DNA of 64,000 nucleotides from Nocardia sp. NBC_01327 (lineage in GTDB: Bacteria; Actinomycetota; Actinomycetes; Mycobacteriales; Mycobacteriaceae), in contig NZ_CP108383.1 in NCBI RefSeq assembly GCF_035958815.1, positions 3,410,001-3,474,000 of the forward strand. Reading direction: 5' to 3'. The position numbers were made by a program, and so were the translations under genes. Numbering within the stretch: the first letter of the stretch is position 1; every line of letters begins with the position of its first letter. Positions 42,957 to 51,497 of the stretch are shown here, piece after piece. A model generated the notes under the pieces. That model was not told the origin of the DNA. It saw only the letters and a list, made by a program, of their open reading frames with translations, and ran no database searches.

Positions 42957-44038
42957 TCATTGCGAGATGCCTGTGGGCGTGCGAGGCGACGATCGGTCAA
43001 GACTGGAACACATCCACAGGTCGGTCTCGTCGGTGATGTCGTGCGGCCCCCGGCCGGCTGGTGCTAGGTAGTGCAGGCTCTCCGTGAGCAGGTCCAGAAT
43101 CGGATCGTCGCCTAGGTCGAACTGTTAGGCACCGAATACGTTGGCGGCCAGGCGATGTGAGCGAACGCTCGTGAGTGTGCTTGGTTGAGATTCTCGACCG
43201 AGTGCTTGATGTGATCCTCGGAGCTAATCGCGATCAGACGAGACGTCTTCGTCAACGGCGGCAACAAGATTGGCAGGGGGTGGACGCGCCGGCGTCGAAA
43301 CATGGCAGTTTGCGGCCGGTTTCATCTCTAGCCCAAGGCAGGACAGTGTTCTAGTGTTGCGTGAAGCTGCCGGGAAGGAGGACCCGAGATGCGTTTTTGG
43401 ATTGCAGCACAAGAACTCTCATGATCCATTCAACCTTGTTGAGAATGCCGGTTCGGCCGCTTCCGTCGGGTCCTACTCAACGGGATGTCATCCGTTGCGC
43501 CGCTGCGGATGCTCGTAGTCTGGCTGGACCGAGGTCGCTCGCGCGCCGCCGGCTCGTGGGCGCGGTGTCCCGGGGGGCACCCTTTCAACACGATAGGTCC
43601 GATCTGTCCGCTGCATACCATCAGTTGCGCTGTGTGTCGCCCGGGGACTGTTCAACTGCGGAAATGCTGCAGTTGAACATGTGACATTTCAGACAATCGC
43701 ATGCACGTGTGTATTAGCTGTGGGGAGGGTCGGAACCATTTCTGATAATTCTCTTCTTTCTGTTCGGCTTGGCCATTGCTTTGTCCGAGGGAAGTGTTCA
43801 AAGTTTGCTATTGCTCAAGCTTCGAGGCTGGAAGTACTGTCGATATGGTGGACAACTTGTAAGAGGAAAGCAGACGCGAAAGGTGAAAACTTTTGCTTTA
43901 GGTCCAGTTCGTCCGGCCGGCTCCGCGTTCTTTTTGAACTGCGGTCACTGGGAATCGGCTGCCGGAAATCTATTTGGTCAACTACGCGCCTGCAAAGCCT
44001 GTGATTCTATATCGGTATCGAGTTGGGAAGTTTTGAGT
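42957..44038. other. Long intergenic region and promoter region of cluster B
   Basis: About 1.1 kb without a credible gene. Short frames are open on both strands but have poor codon character. GC content falls towards 44000. It contains the StrR-type operator at 43650-43678, about 360 bp before the first cluster B gene, so a long leader or further sites may lie between. Confidence 0.6.
43650..43678. promoter_or_regulatory. StrR-type activator binding site
   Basis: GTTCAACTG, 11 bp, CAGTTGAAC: a perfect inverted repeat matching the published StrR recognition pattern GTTCrActG-N11-CrGTyGAAC in half-sites and spacing. The StrR-like activator gene is in the same cluster at 59023. I found no second copy in the window by eye. 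Confidence 0.8.
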
Positions 44039-44797
44039 ATGGCCAATATGATCGAAATATCTGAAGAAGCATCATGTGGGGCCGGATGGCGCGATGAGTT
44101 TCGAACGAAGCTCGATAGATGTGGATTTGTAATCATCGAGCCGGGGGATGCGAATGATGTGAAGTTTGATGAATTAATGTCGGAGCTTGGCGATCCGGTG
44201 GTCTACGGATTTGGTACCAAGCTGTCCCTCGAGCCGCAGGAAGGCTCCGATAATCTGCAGTTCACCACCCGTGGGATGCCGTTGCATGCCGATTCGACCT
44301 TCAACGCAGGGCCGGCTGTCAAATATATAGGTATGCAATGCGTGAGGGCACCCGAGGTGGGTGGCGAGACGCTGATTGCAAGCGCGGCCGCCTTCTTCGC
44401 AAATGCTCCGGCGGATCTGATCGATACAATGCAGAATATCGTCGTCGAGTATAGGAATCGTATCGACGGCTACTACAAGGACCGCTCGGTGGGCGACCAC
44501 CCGCGCGTCGATCCAATTCAGGTCGATCCTGAAAGCGGTGAAAAGAGGATTGTCATGGGTTTTACCGATCCTGACGATCCCATGCGAACTCACGATGCGA
44601 TGGTGGTCGGCTACAGCGCTGAGGAAAGCGCGAAGTTGCTGCGCAGAATTGAAGCGATGCTGCATCTTCCGAGCGTGCTGTACGCACACAAATGGCGAGT
44701 CGGCGAGATCGTGATTCTAGACAACACTCGGGTCCTGCACGGACGTGGCGCATTCCCGAATCAGGCTCGCAAGCTGATTCGGCTATCGGTTGGTTGA
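44039..44797 (+). CDS. Fe(II)/2-oxoglutarate oxygenase, CarC/ThnG/ThnQ-like
   Basis: The protein has 252 aa from the ATG at 44039 (weak GGGAAG site). The metal triad is His83-x-Asp85 in GMPLHADSTFN and His234 in RVLHGRG, with a 2-oxoglutarate Arg in RKLIRLSV. The length, the YGFGTKL segment, GGETLIASAAAFF and YAHKWRVGEIVILDNTRVL resemble carbapenem oxygenases such as CarC, which inverts C-5 and desaturates the ring, and ThnG/ThnQ, which oxidise side chains. It is the first gene of cluster B, 13 bp before the beta-lactam-synthetase-like gene. A paralogue lies at 56701. Confidence 0.8.
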   Translation: MANMIEISEEASCGAGWRDEFRTKLDRCGFVIIEPGDANDVKFDELMSELGDPVVYGFGTKLSLEPQEGSDNLQFTTRGMPLHADSTFNAGPAVKYIGMQCVRAPEVGGETLIASAAAFFANAPADLIDTMQNIVVEYRNRIDGYYKDRSVGDHPRVDPIQVDPESGEKRIVMGFTDPDDPMRTHDAMVVGYSAEESAKLLRRIEAMLHLPSVLYAHKWRVGEIVILDNTRVLHGRGAFPNQARKLIRLSVG

Positions 44798-44810
44798 GGT
44801 TTTGGACCCT

Positions 44811-46172
44811 ATGAACACATACCCCTCAGTTCTTTTGGATATCCGGAGCCGGCGCGCTGGGCTCCAGACTCGGGTCGGCACCGCTGTGGAGCCTACAGAG
44901 ACGGGACGTCTCGTCATCGAGGAGTTCGGCCGCGGCTGGTCGCTGCCGTCCGGTGGTATCGATAGCTGCAGCGTGATCGAGTGGTCCGTTGAGCAGGTCG
45001 TCATTCGCACAAGCCGGCTGAATCCGACGACTCTCTATTACTGGGGCGCGCCTGGTGCCGGCCAGTATCTGATCGGAACAGATCGGGCTGAGCTAACCGC
45101 GCGAGCCATCACTTCCGTGGGTGTGGAAGTGGATCAAGCTGCGCAGATCCGGCGCTTCCGGAGAGCGATCCATGCGATCGCCGGAGGTCGGACGCTCGTG
45201 CTCTCGCGCAGTGCCGGCAGCGCCGGGATCGAGGTCGCTGAAACGGTGAGCCAGAGCTGGACGCCCTCGCCCATCACTGGCGAGACAGCGGTCGAAGCCG
45301 GGACCCGCCAGATCGAAGCTCTGCGCCGAGAGGTTATTGCGGCCGGTACGCCGCGACCTGTCACTGCGGTTGTGTCGGGTGGAGTGGATTCCGGGCTGGT
45401 CGCAGCGTTGGCGAAGCACGCCGGAATACTTGATCATCTTGCAAGCCTGGGTACCCCGTGGGGCGACGAATACGCTGCCGCAGAGGAACTCGGTGCGCAT
45501 CTGAGTATGCCGGTTCGTCGTATTGCACTGTCGGAGAACGAGATTCTGCGAGCCCTTCCGGAAACAGTTCGCATGCTTGGTGAGCTGAACCGAGAGACCG
45601 TTGCTGCAGGAGTGAATCTCGTCGCTGTGTACCAGCAAGGACAGCTGCCCAAAGGCATTGTGCTGACCGGCGTCGGCGCCGATCTCATCAACTCCGGACA
45701 CCGTGTCGAGGTAGGTCCGGTGGACGATTTGCGGAGTGCAGTGGCGGATCGCTTGGCGGAAGCGGCGTTGACCACGGAGCTTTCCGGGGTCGCGGCCGCC
45801 GCGCACGGATACGTCTTGCGCCATATGTATTGGAACCAGACCGTAATTCAGGCTGCTATAGACACGTCACCCGAGGTAATGCGTTATCGCGATCGTGAGA
45901 AAGGGCATATGCGGGCTGCGGCGGAGCTACTTCTGCCGGAGAACATCGCATGGCGTCGAAAGCAAGCGCTGCACCACGGCAGCGGTGTTGACAAGAATCT
46001 GGACGGCGCAATTGCGCGGTACATCGGCAGGGAGACGGTGGATGTCGAACGTTTCTACTGCCTGATCGAAGCAGAACTGGTGGGTGCGCTCATCGCCGCA
46101 CCTGATGAGCCGATTGACTCGGACAAGTGCCTCGAGGCGGCGGTATCGGCATACACGGGCGAGAACCACTAA
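44811..46172 (+). CDS. Beta-lactam-synthetase-like member of the asparagine synthetase B family (CarA/ThnM-like)
   Basis: The protein has 453 aa from the ATG at 44811. The ATP pyrophosphatase loop SGGVDSG is at 189-195. The C-terminal AWRRKQALHHGSGV resembles the Lys-containing loop of beta-lactam synthetase (Bls) that stabilises the cyclisation transition state. The N-terminal glutaminase-like domain is short and has no Cys2 nucleophile, so it cannot use glutamine. Known beta-lactam synthetases also lost that residue and close the four-membered ring of carboxymethylproline or carboxyethylarginine. The CarB-like gene 17 bp downstream strongly supports a carbapenam-forming role. General amide formation remains an alternative. 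Confidence 0.75.
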   Translation: MNTYPSVLLDIRSRRAGLQTRVGTAVEPTETGRLVIEEFGRGWSLPSGGIDSCSVIEWSVEQVVIRTSRLNPTTLYYWGAPGAGQYLIGTDRAELTARAITSVGVEVDQAAQIRRFRRAIHAIAGGRTLVLSRSAGSAGIEVAETVSQSWTPSPITGETAVEAGTRQIEALRREVIAAGTPRPVTAVVSGGVDSGLVAALAKHAGILDHLASLGTPWGDEYAAAEELGAHLSMPVRRIALSENEILRALPETVRMLGELNRETVAAGVNLVAVYQQGQLPKGIVLTGVGADLINSGHRVEVGPVDDLRSAVADRLAEAALTTELSGVAAAAHGYVLRHMYWNQTVIQAAIDTSPEVMRYRDREKGHMRAAAELLLPENIAWRRKQALHHGSGVDKNLDGAIARYIGRETVDVERFYCLIEAELVGALIAAPDEPIDSDKCLEAAVSAYTGENH

Positions 46173-46189
46173 TACCCAGGAGTTGCGTT

Positions 46190-46969
46190 ATGAAGTCGAT
46201 TGACATTGACAGTGTTGACGGGGTGCGCATCATCACCCTGGCGCACGAAAAGCCGACTAATCCGGTTGGAAAGAAGACTGCGGAGGCTTTCATGAAGGCC
46301 ATCCGTGAAGCAGATGCTGACGATAGCGTCAAGGCTATTGTCGTCACAGGTGGTCGTGATCGTTGTTTCAGCGCTGGCGGCGACTTCAACGAAGCTCGGA
46401 TGTTGTCGAGCGATGATGTAGTCAACGAAACCATCGACTGGTGCACTGACCTCTACCTCTCGGTCCTGGATACCAGCAAGCCGACGATTGCCGCCATTGA
46501 CCGCCATGCAGTTGGTCTCGGATTCCAGTTGGCAATGATGTTCGACTGGAAAATGATGTCGACTCGTGCGGATCTCTTTATGCCAGAGTTGGAGCACGGG
46601 ATCGGTGCATCCGTGGGAGCAACCATCATCGGGACGGCCTGTAGTTACGATGTCGCGCGTAACGTGGTCATGTCATGTCAAACGATTAGTCCAGATTCTG
46701 CTCTGCGCCTAGGCATGGTGGACGAGATCTGCGAGCCCGAGTTTCTTCTTGAACGAGCACTCATGCGTGCGAATCGCCTGGGGCGCTACCCGAAGATCGC
46801 TTTTTCGGCGACCAAGAAGGTTCTGACCAACCCAATGCGAGCAGCACTCGAGAATACTCGTGAACAATCCAAAGCGGTGCACCGTCAGGCATTCGGGGCG
46901 AAGGCGATGACCAAGCACTTCGACAACATTCTGGGAACGCGCAGCGATGAAGTCGTAAGCGCCACATGA
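46190..46969 (+). CDS. Carboxymethylproline synthase-like crotonase (CarB/ThnE family)
   Basis: The protein has 259 aa, ATG 46190 with AGGAG. It follows CarB closely through its length: GVRIITLAHEKPTNP, DDSVKAIVVTGGRDRCFSAG then GDFNEARML (oxyanion hole 59-68), TSKPTIAAIDRHAVGLGFQ, MPELEHGIGASVGA (catalytic Glu, likely 133), TREQSKAVHRQAF and KHFDNILG. CarB and ThnE decarboxylate malonyl-CoA, add the enolate to pyrroline-5-carboxylate and release carboxymethylproline. They are known to accept alkylmalonyl-CoAs. With ethylmalonyl-CoA supply genes at the end of this operon, a 6-ethyl product is a reasonable inference. Confidence 0.88.
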   Translation: MKSIDIDSVDGVRIITLAHEKPTNPVGKKTAEAFMKAIREADADDSVKAIVVTGGRDRCFSAGGDFNEARMLSSDDVVNETIDWCTDLYLSVLDTSKPTIAAIDRHAVGLGFQLAMMFDWKMMSTRADLFMPELEHGIGASVGATIIGTACSYDVARNVVMSCQTISPDSALRLGMVDEICEPEFLLERALMRANRLGRYPKIAFSATKKVLTNPMRAALENTREQSKAVHRQAFGAKAMTKHFDNILGTRSDEVVSAT

Positions 46970-48444
46970 TGTTTTCGGGAAATCGCACTGATGTCGAAGA
47001 AACTGACATTCGTTCGCTGTACTCGGAATTTCGTGCCGCTGCGGTACGAATGCAAGACGCGCCGGCGGTGATCGGCTTCGACGGCGCGGTGGCATCGTAC
47101 GGACGGTTGCTCGGGACGGCAGACGAGATCGCCGAAACACTCAGCCGCACTGCTCGAGTCGGTCAGGTTGCCGGTTTGGCGGTAGATGATCCGTTCACTT
47201 TCATCGCTACCTACTTCGCAGCGGCGAGGCTGGGTTTGGTGATCGTACTGTTGGACAGCAGATCGGCACCCGAGGACATCGATCGTTGGGCCAACAAGTT
47301 CGATCTGGATGTGCTGGTGCGCGATGGGAATGCGGGGAGCGGCTCCATCTCGGTCGGTGTGGTCGATGCCGCTGGTCGCGCTGCCAATGCTTATCTGCCG
47401 GATGACTTCGTCGTGCACTGCACATCAGGCTCGACCGGTGAGCCGAAGGGCATTGTGATGAGTCAGCGGGCCGTTATGTCGCGAGTTCGCTCATGGTCGC
47501 GCGAGGCCGGACTTATGCCCTCGGATGTGGTGCTGTGCGCCCTACCGTTGTGGCACGGTCACGGAATCGACATTCTGACCTTGCCCACCCTACTGAGTGG
47601 GGCCAAGGTTGTATTCGCGCGCGGTGCGCATCTGACTGCACGTGGGATGGCCCGAATGATCGACACACATTCGGTGACTGTCGTCAGTGTGCTGCCGGCG
47701 ACGTATCAGATGCTCGTCACTGCAGACGGAGTGGATCAGTCGATGCTCGGTTCGCTCCGGCTCGCCCTCACCGGAAGCGCACCTGTCGCCGCTGAGACCC
47801 AGGTGCGCTTTTTGGAACGGTTCGGGTTACCGCTGCGGCAGGGGTATGGGCTCGGCGAGATCGGTCTCATCGCTTGGGATGCCGCATACGCTGGACCTGG
47901 CACGATCGGACTACCTGTATCAGATATCGACTGGCGACTTATACCGGTCGAAGCTGAAAGCGGCATGTCGCCGGTGTTCGAACTCCTGGTGCGAGGCCCG
48001 TCGATTGCCCGTGGGTATTACCGGGATTCGGCTGCGGAATCTGCGATGTTCGTGGACGGATGGCTCCGAACTCACGACCTTGTCGGCGTGCGTCCGGACA
48101 GCTGGCTCATTCGCGGACGAAAGTCGACTTTTATCAACGTCACCGGCAACAAAGTTGCGCCGATCGAAGTCGAGGCTGCGCTTCGAGGGTGTGCCGGTGT
48201 GACCGATTGTGCTGTCGTGGGGGTGCCCGACTGCGAAGGCGGTGAACAGGTTGCCGCACTGGTCGTCGCCGATCCAGGCTGCGACGCGGAATCTGTTCGG
48301 CGACAGCTGAGTTCGCGCCTTCTGCCGTACCAGCTGCCCCAGTTGTACACCTTTGCCGCCAGCCTGCCGCGAACAGCTGTCGGTAAGACCGACTACGACG
48401 CGGTGAAACGAATCGTTCGAGATATCGGGGTGGCGGCAAGATGA
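46966..48444 (+). CDS. Stand-alone AMP-dependent ligase
   Basis: The protein has 492 aa, overlapping the CarB-like stop by 4 nt. Adenylation motifs include FVVHCTSGSTGEPKGIVMSQ, RQGYGLGEIGLIAWD, VDGWLRTHDLVGVR and a C-terminal LPRTAVGKTDYDAV. It has no carrier domain, so it probably loads the free carrier protein (55266) or an NRPS, or makes a CoA ester. The substrate is unclear. It lies between the CarB-like gene and the NRPS genes, all translationally coupled. Confidence 0.8.
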   Translation: MMFSGNRTDVEETDIRSLYSEFRAAAVRMQDAPAVIGFDGAVASYGRLLGTADEIAETLSRTARVGQVAGLAVDDPFTFIATYFAAARLGLVIVLLDSRSAPEDIDRWANKFDLDVLVRDGNAGSGSISVGVVDAAGRAANAYLPDDFVVHCTSGSTGEPKGIVMSQRAVMSRVRSWSREAGLMPSDVVLCALPLWHGHGIDILTLPTLLSGAKVVFARGAHLTARGMARMIDTHSVTVVSVLPATYQMLVTADGVDQSMLGSLRLALTGSAPVAAETQVRFLERFGLPLRQGYGLGEIGLIAWDAAYAGPGTIGLPVSDIDWRLIPVEAESGMSPVFELLVRGPSIARGYYRDSAAESAMFVDGWLRTHDLVGVRPDSWLIRGRKSTFINVTGNKVAPIEVEAALRGCAGVTDCAVVGVPDCEGGEQVAALVVADPGCDAESVRRQLSSRLLPYQLPQLYTFAASLPRTAVGKTDYDAVKRIVRDIGVAAR

Positions 48445-51400
48445 CAGATTTGGTGAATATCGTCGACCGCGACGAGGCAATCACAAATGACCGGTCGCAA
48501 AGCATCGCGATCGAGTGGTGTGGCCGACGGTTGAGTTACGCGAATCTGGAAGCTGCAGTCTCGGCTCTGACCGATCGACTCGTGATGCTCGGCGCCGCCC
48601 GGGCGAGTGTGCTGGTCATGGGTCCATTGTGTCCCGCATACATCGTCGGGTTGTTGGCCACATGGCGAGCCGGGGCGGTTCTGGTACCCGTTGACGCCGG
48701 ACTGACCGCAGGCCAGTACTCGTGGCTGGAACAACGCACCTGTCCCGCAGTGATCGTAAGTAGCGATGTCACCCCGGTGGACCAATACCGCTGGGCCACT
48801 GCTGGTACAGCAGAGGTCGTCCTCGACTCCGACACAGGTCAGGTCATAGTCGAGTCTGTCCCGGAAATTGGCTACCGCACACGTGAATTCCACGATCCGG
48901 ACGCAAGTTACGTGATTCCTACGTCAGGTTCGACGGGGGAGCCTAAAGCCGTCGTGGGGAGTCGTCGCGGTTTGGAGGTCTTCCTGGCATGGTTTCAGCA
49001 AGAATTCGGGCTCACGGGTTCCGATCGTTGCTGTGCAGTGACCCGGGTAAATTTTGATCCGTCACTACGTGAGCTGCTCGGCGTACTAGGTGTAGGCGGC
49101 ACGCTCTCCCTGCCCTCTGTCGACGCGCAGTTGGACTTGTCGGCTATGGCCGACCACCTGATCGACGGCAACCCGACGATCGTCTTCCTGGTGCCGTCCA
49201 TAGCGACTCGTCTGGCGCGAGAGCCGCGCCTCGCCGCGCCTCCGCTGGCCGAGCTCCGCCTGATCTTCTTTGCAGGTGAGGTACTCAGCCGGCGGGTGGT
49301 AGAGCAGTGGGCAGCTATTGCACAGAACGCAGAGATCGTAAATCTGTACGGCCAAACGGAGGCGACGCTCGCCCAGCTGTATCGGCGTAACGTGCAGCAG
49401 TTCGTTCGCGACGAGGCGGCCGCGATACCGGTCGGCAATCCCCGCCCCGGCGTCGAGGTGACTGTCGCTGACGACGATGGCCTCGGAATCGGCGAGGTGC
49501 TCTTAAGTGTGGATGCTTCCGCACTGGGGGTCCTGGACGCTGCGTCCTGGGACGATTCCGGCGTTCACCCAACAATTCCGATTCCGGCTCCGCTCCCGAC
49601 TGGTGATCTCGGATATTGGAGCAGCGACGGTGAATTGGTGATTATTGGCCGTTCGGGCAACGAAATCAAGTTCGGTGGTCGACGAGTTTCCTTTTCCCGC
49701 TTGATCGATGCCGTCGAAGCCCTGCCTGAAGTGCGGCAGTGTGTGGTAGTCGAGCACGAGGGTCCGCAGGTTTTCGTCTCGACCGACCATTCGGATGGTG
49801 TCGCAGGCGAGCTGATACAGAAGATCCACGGCATCGGCGCTGGTTTGGAACTTCCGCGGTTCAGGTTGCATCTGCGTCAGGAGCTACCTATTTTGCGCAG
49901 CGGCAAGATAGACCGGCGAGAACTGCTTGAGTCCATCGATCGAATCGCTGCCGATACCGGAGCTGAAGACGGGCCGGCCGCCGTCGGGCAAGCCGAGATC
50001 GAGCAAATGCTGCGCGGACTCCTAGGGCTCGATGCTGGCGCGATCGGTCTCGTAGATTCCGGTATCACCTCATTGGACATGCTCGAGGCCGTTGCGAGGA
50101 TCAATCGCAGCTATGGGATTCGACTGACGATCCAGGAGTGCTTCGGGCTCCGGGATGTGCCTTCAGTTGCCCGCGAGATCGATAAGCGAGGACGGGTGAA
50201 CGAAGGCTCGGTCACCGCCGAGTCTGCATGTGTGCCGGCTGCCGAGACCGCAGGCGTCTATCCCTTGTCGACCCGCCAGTCGGCCTATATATGGGCGTGC
50301 ATGTCCGGCGGTAATGCGAACTGGTGCAACCTTTCTCGTGAGATCAAGTTCGAGCACCGCTGGTCCCGCGCAGCTGTCGAGAGTGCGATGCGCACATTGC
50401 TCATGCGGCACGATACGCTCGGGCTTGCGCTGAGCGCTGATTGGCAGAGCCAAACCTATACGCCACCAACAGAATTGACCTGTCCGGTGCGTATCGTCGA
50501 TACGGGCGTCGCTACGGCATCGGACGCGTTTCGTGCGGGCGTACAGTCTGCGCGTACCGCACTGGTGGCCGAATTGATAGATCCCACGGCGCCGCCGCCG
50601 ATGCGAGCCGTGCTTGTAGGGGGGACCGACGGCTCTTCGGTCGTCCTGGTTGCGCACCACTTATTTGTAGACGGGCTCGGCATGGATGTGCTGGCCGGTG
50701 AGCTGCATGCCGCACTCACCGGGCAGGTACTCGATCCGGTCGAGAATCAGGGCTCCTACCGCGATTACTGTGTCGCAACGGCCCGCTCGGTGCAGCCTGG
50801 TGCTGCGGCCGCTTACTGGCGGAATCTCCTCGACGGTGTCACTCAAGTCCGGCTGCCCGAAACCTCCGATGGTGAGGGGGCATCAGGTGAATTGAAGTCA
50901 TTGCCCCTCGGTGCGCTCTGCGCGCGTGGCGTGCATCGGCTCGCGCAGGAGATGGGCGTTTCCGCCTTCACCGTTGTTCTAGCGGCATTCGAAATGGCGG
51001 TCGGAGGCATGTTCGGATTCGAGCGGCTGCCGGTCATCGTCGCCGGCCAAAACCGTGCGAACCTCGGCGCGGCGGCAGTCGGTATGTTCACGACCACGCT
51101 GATCGTCCGAGGAACTGCTTCGGACTCGTTGCGGCAGAACATCTCTGCGATCGCGAGTCAGCTGGCCTCAGGTGCGGAGCACGGCGACTGGGAGTTCGAC
51201 CAGCGCGTTGCCGACCTCGGTCTGATCGACACCGACTGCTTTCCGCTCTCCACGGTTCTTTTCAATCAGCACCCCATGCCGCGAAATCTGCGGGCGCGCG
51301 ATCTCGGGTCCTGGCTCCCGCGGTCGCTGGGACGTTCGTTGCGCTACCAGTTGCAGGGAGAGCTTCAGATGTCCGGACCAGAAATGGTCATGACCTATTA

Positions 51401-51497
51401 CTACCGCAAGGGGATAGCAGGCACCGACGTGATCGATCGTGTGCACAGCAATCTCATGCGGATTATCCGTATGGGGCAGGAGCCGACCCATGACTGA
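48441..51497 (+). CDS. NRPS, A-PCP-C
   Basis: The protein has 1018 aa. The adenylation domain is about 10-510 (YVIPTSGSTGEPKAVVGSRR, VNFDPSLRELLGVLGVGG, VNLYGQTEATLAQLY, PTGDLGYW). The carrier domain holds its pantetheinylated Ser at 544 (DSGITSLDML). The condensation domain runs from about 590, with the active HHLFVDG at 739-745. There is no N-terminal condensation domain, so it can start a chain. The downstream C domain would hand its amino acid to the next NRPS. I cannot call the selected residue confidently. It overlaps neighbours at both ends. Confidence 0.88.
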   Translation: MTDLVNIVDRDEAITNDRSQSIAIEWCGRRLSYANLEAAVSALTDRLVMLGAARASVLVMGPLCPAYIVGLLATWRAGAVLVPVDAGLTAGQYSWLEQRTCPAVIVSSDVTPVDQYRWATAGTAEVVLDSDTGQVIVESVPEIGYRTREFHDPDASYVIPTSGSTGEPKAVVGSRRGLEVFLAWFQQEFGLTGSDRCCAVTRVNFDPSLRELLGVLGVGGTLSLPSVDAQLDLSAMADHLIDGNPTIVFLVPSIATRLAREPRLAAPPLAELRLIFFAGEVLSRRVVEQWAAIAQNAEIVNLYGQTEATLAQLYRRNVQQFVRDEAAAIPVGNPRPGVEVTVADDDGLGIGEVLLSVDASALGVLDAASWDDSGVHPTIPIPAPLPTGDLGYWSSDGELVIIGRSGNEIKFGGRRVSFSRLIDAVEALPEVRQCVVVEHEGPQVFVSTDHSDGVAGELIQKIHGIGAGLELPRFRLHLRQELPILRSGKIDRRELLESIDRIAADTGAEDGPAAVGQAEIEQMLRGLLGLDAGAIGLVDSGITSLDMLEAVARINRSYGIRLTIQECFGLRDVPSVAREIDKRGRVNEGSVTAESACVPAAETAGVYPLSTRQSAYIWACMSGGNANWCNLSREIKFEHRWSRAAVESAMRTLLMRHDTLGLALSADWQSQTYTPPTELTCPVRIVDTGVATASDAFRAGVQSARTALVAELIDPTAPPPMRAVLVGGTDGSSVVLVAHHLFVDGLGMDVLAGELHAALTGQVLDPVENQGSYRDYCVATARSVQPGAAAAYWRNLLDGVTQVRLPETSDGEGASGELKSLPLGALCARGVHRLAQEMGVSAFTVVLAAFEMAVGGMFGFERLPVIVAGQNRANLGAAAVGMFTTTLIVRGTASDSLRQNISAIASQLASGAEHGDWEFDQRVADLGLIDTDCFPLSTVLFNQHPMPRNLRARDLGSWLPRSLGRSLRYQLQGELQMSGPEMVMTYYYRKGIAGTDVIDRVHSNLMRIIRMGQEPTHD

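Noticed and set aside
43681..44004. Short plus-strand ORFs upstream of the first cluster B gene
   Set aside because: Poor codon character, no ribosome site and no domain; more likely leader or promoter DNA.
46190..46969. Calling the crotonase a fatty-acid enoyl-CoA hydratase
   Set aside because: It has a single MPELEHGIG Glu arrangement and C-terminal KAVHRQAF...HFDNILG blocks that match carboxymethylproline synthases, and its neighbours are carbapenem-type genes.
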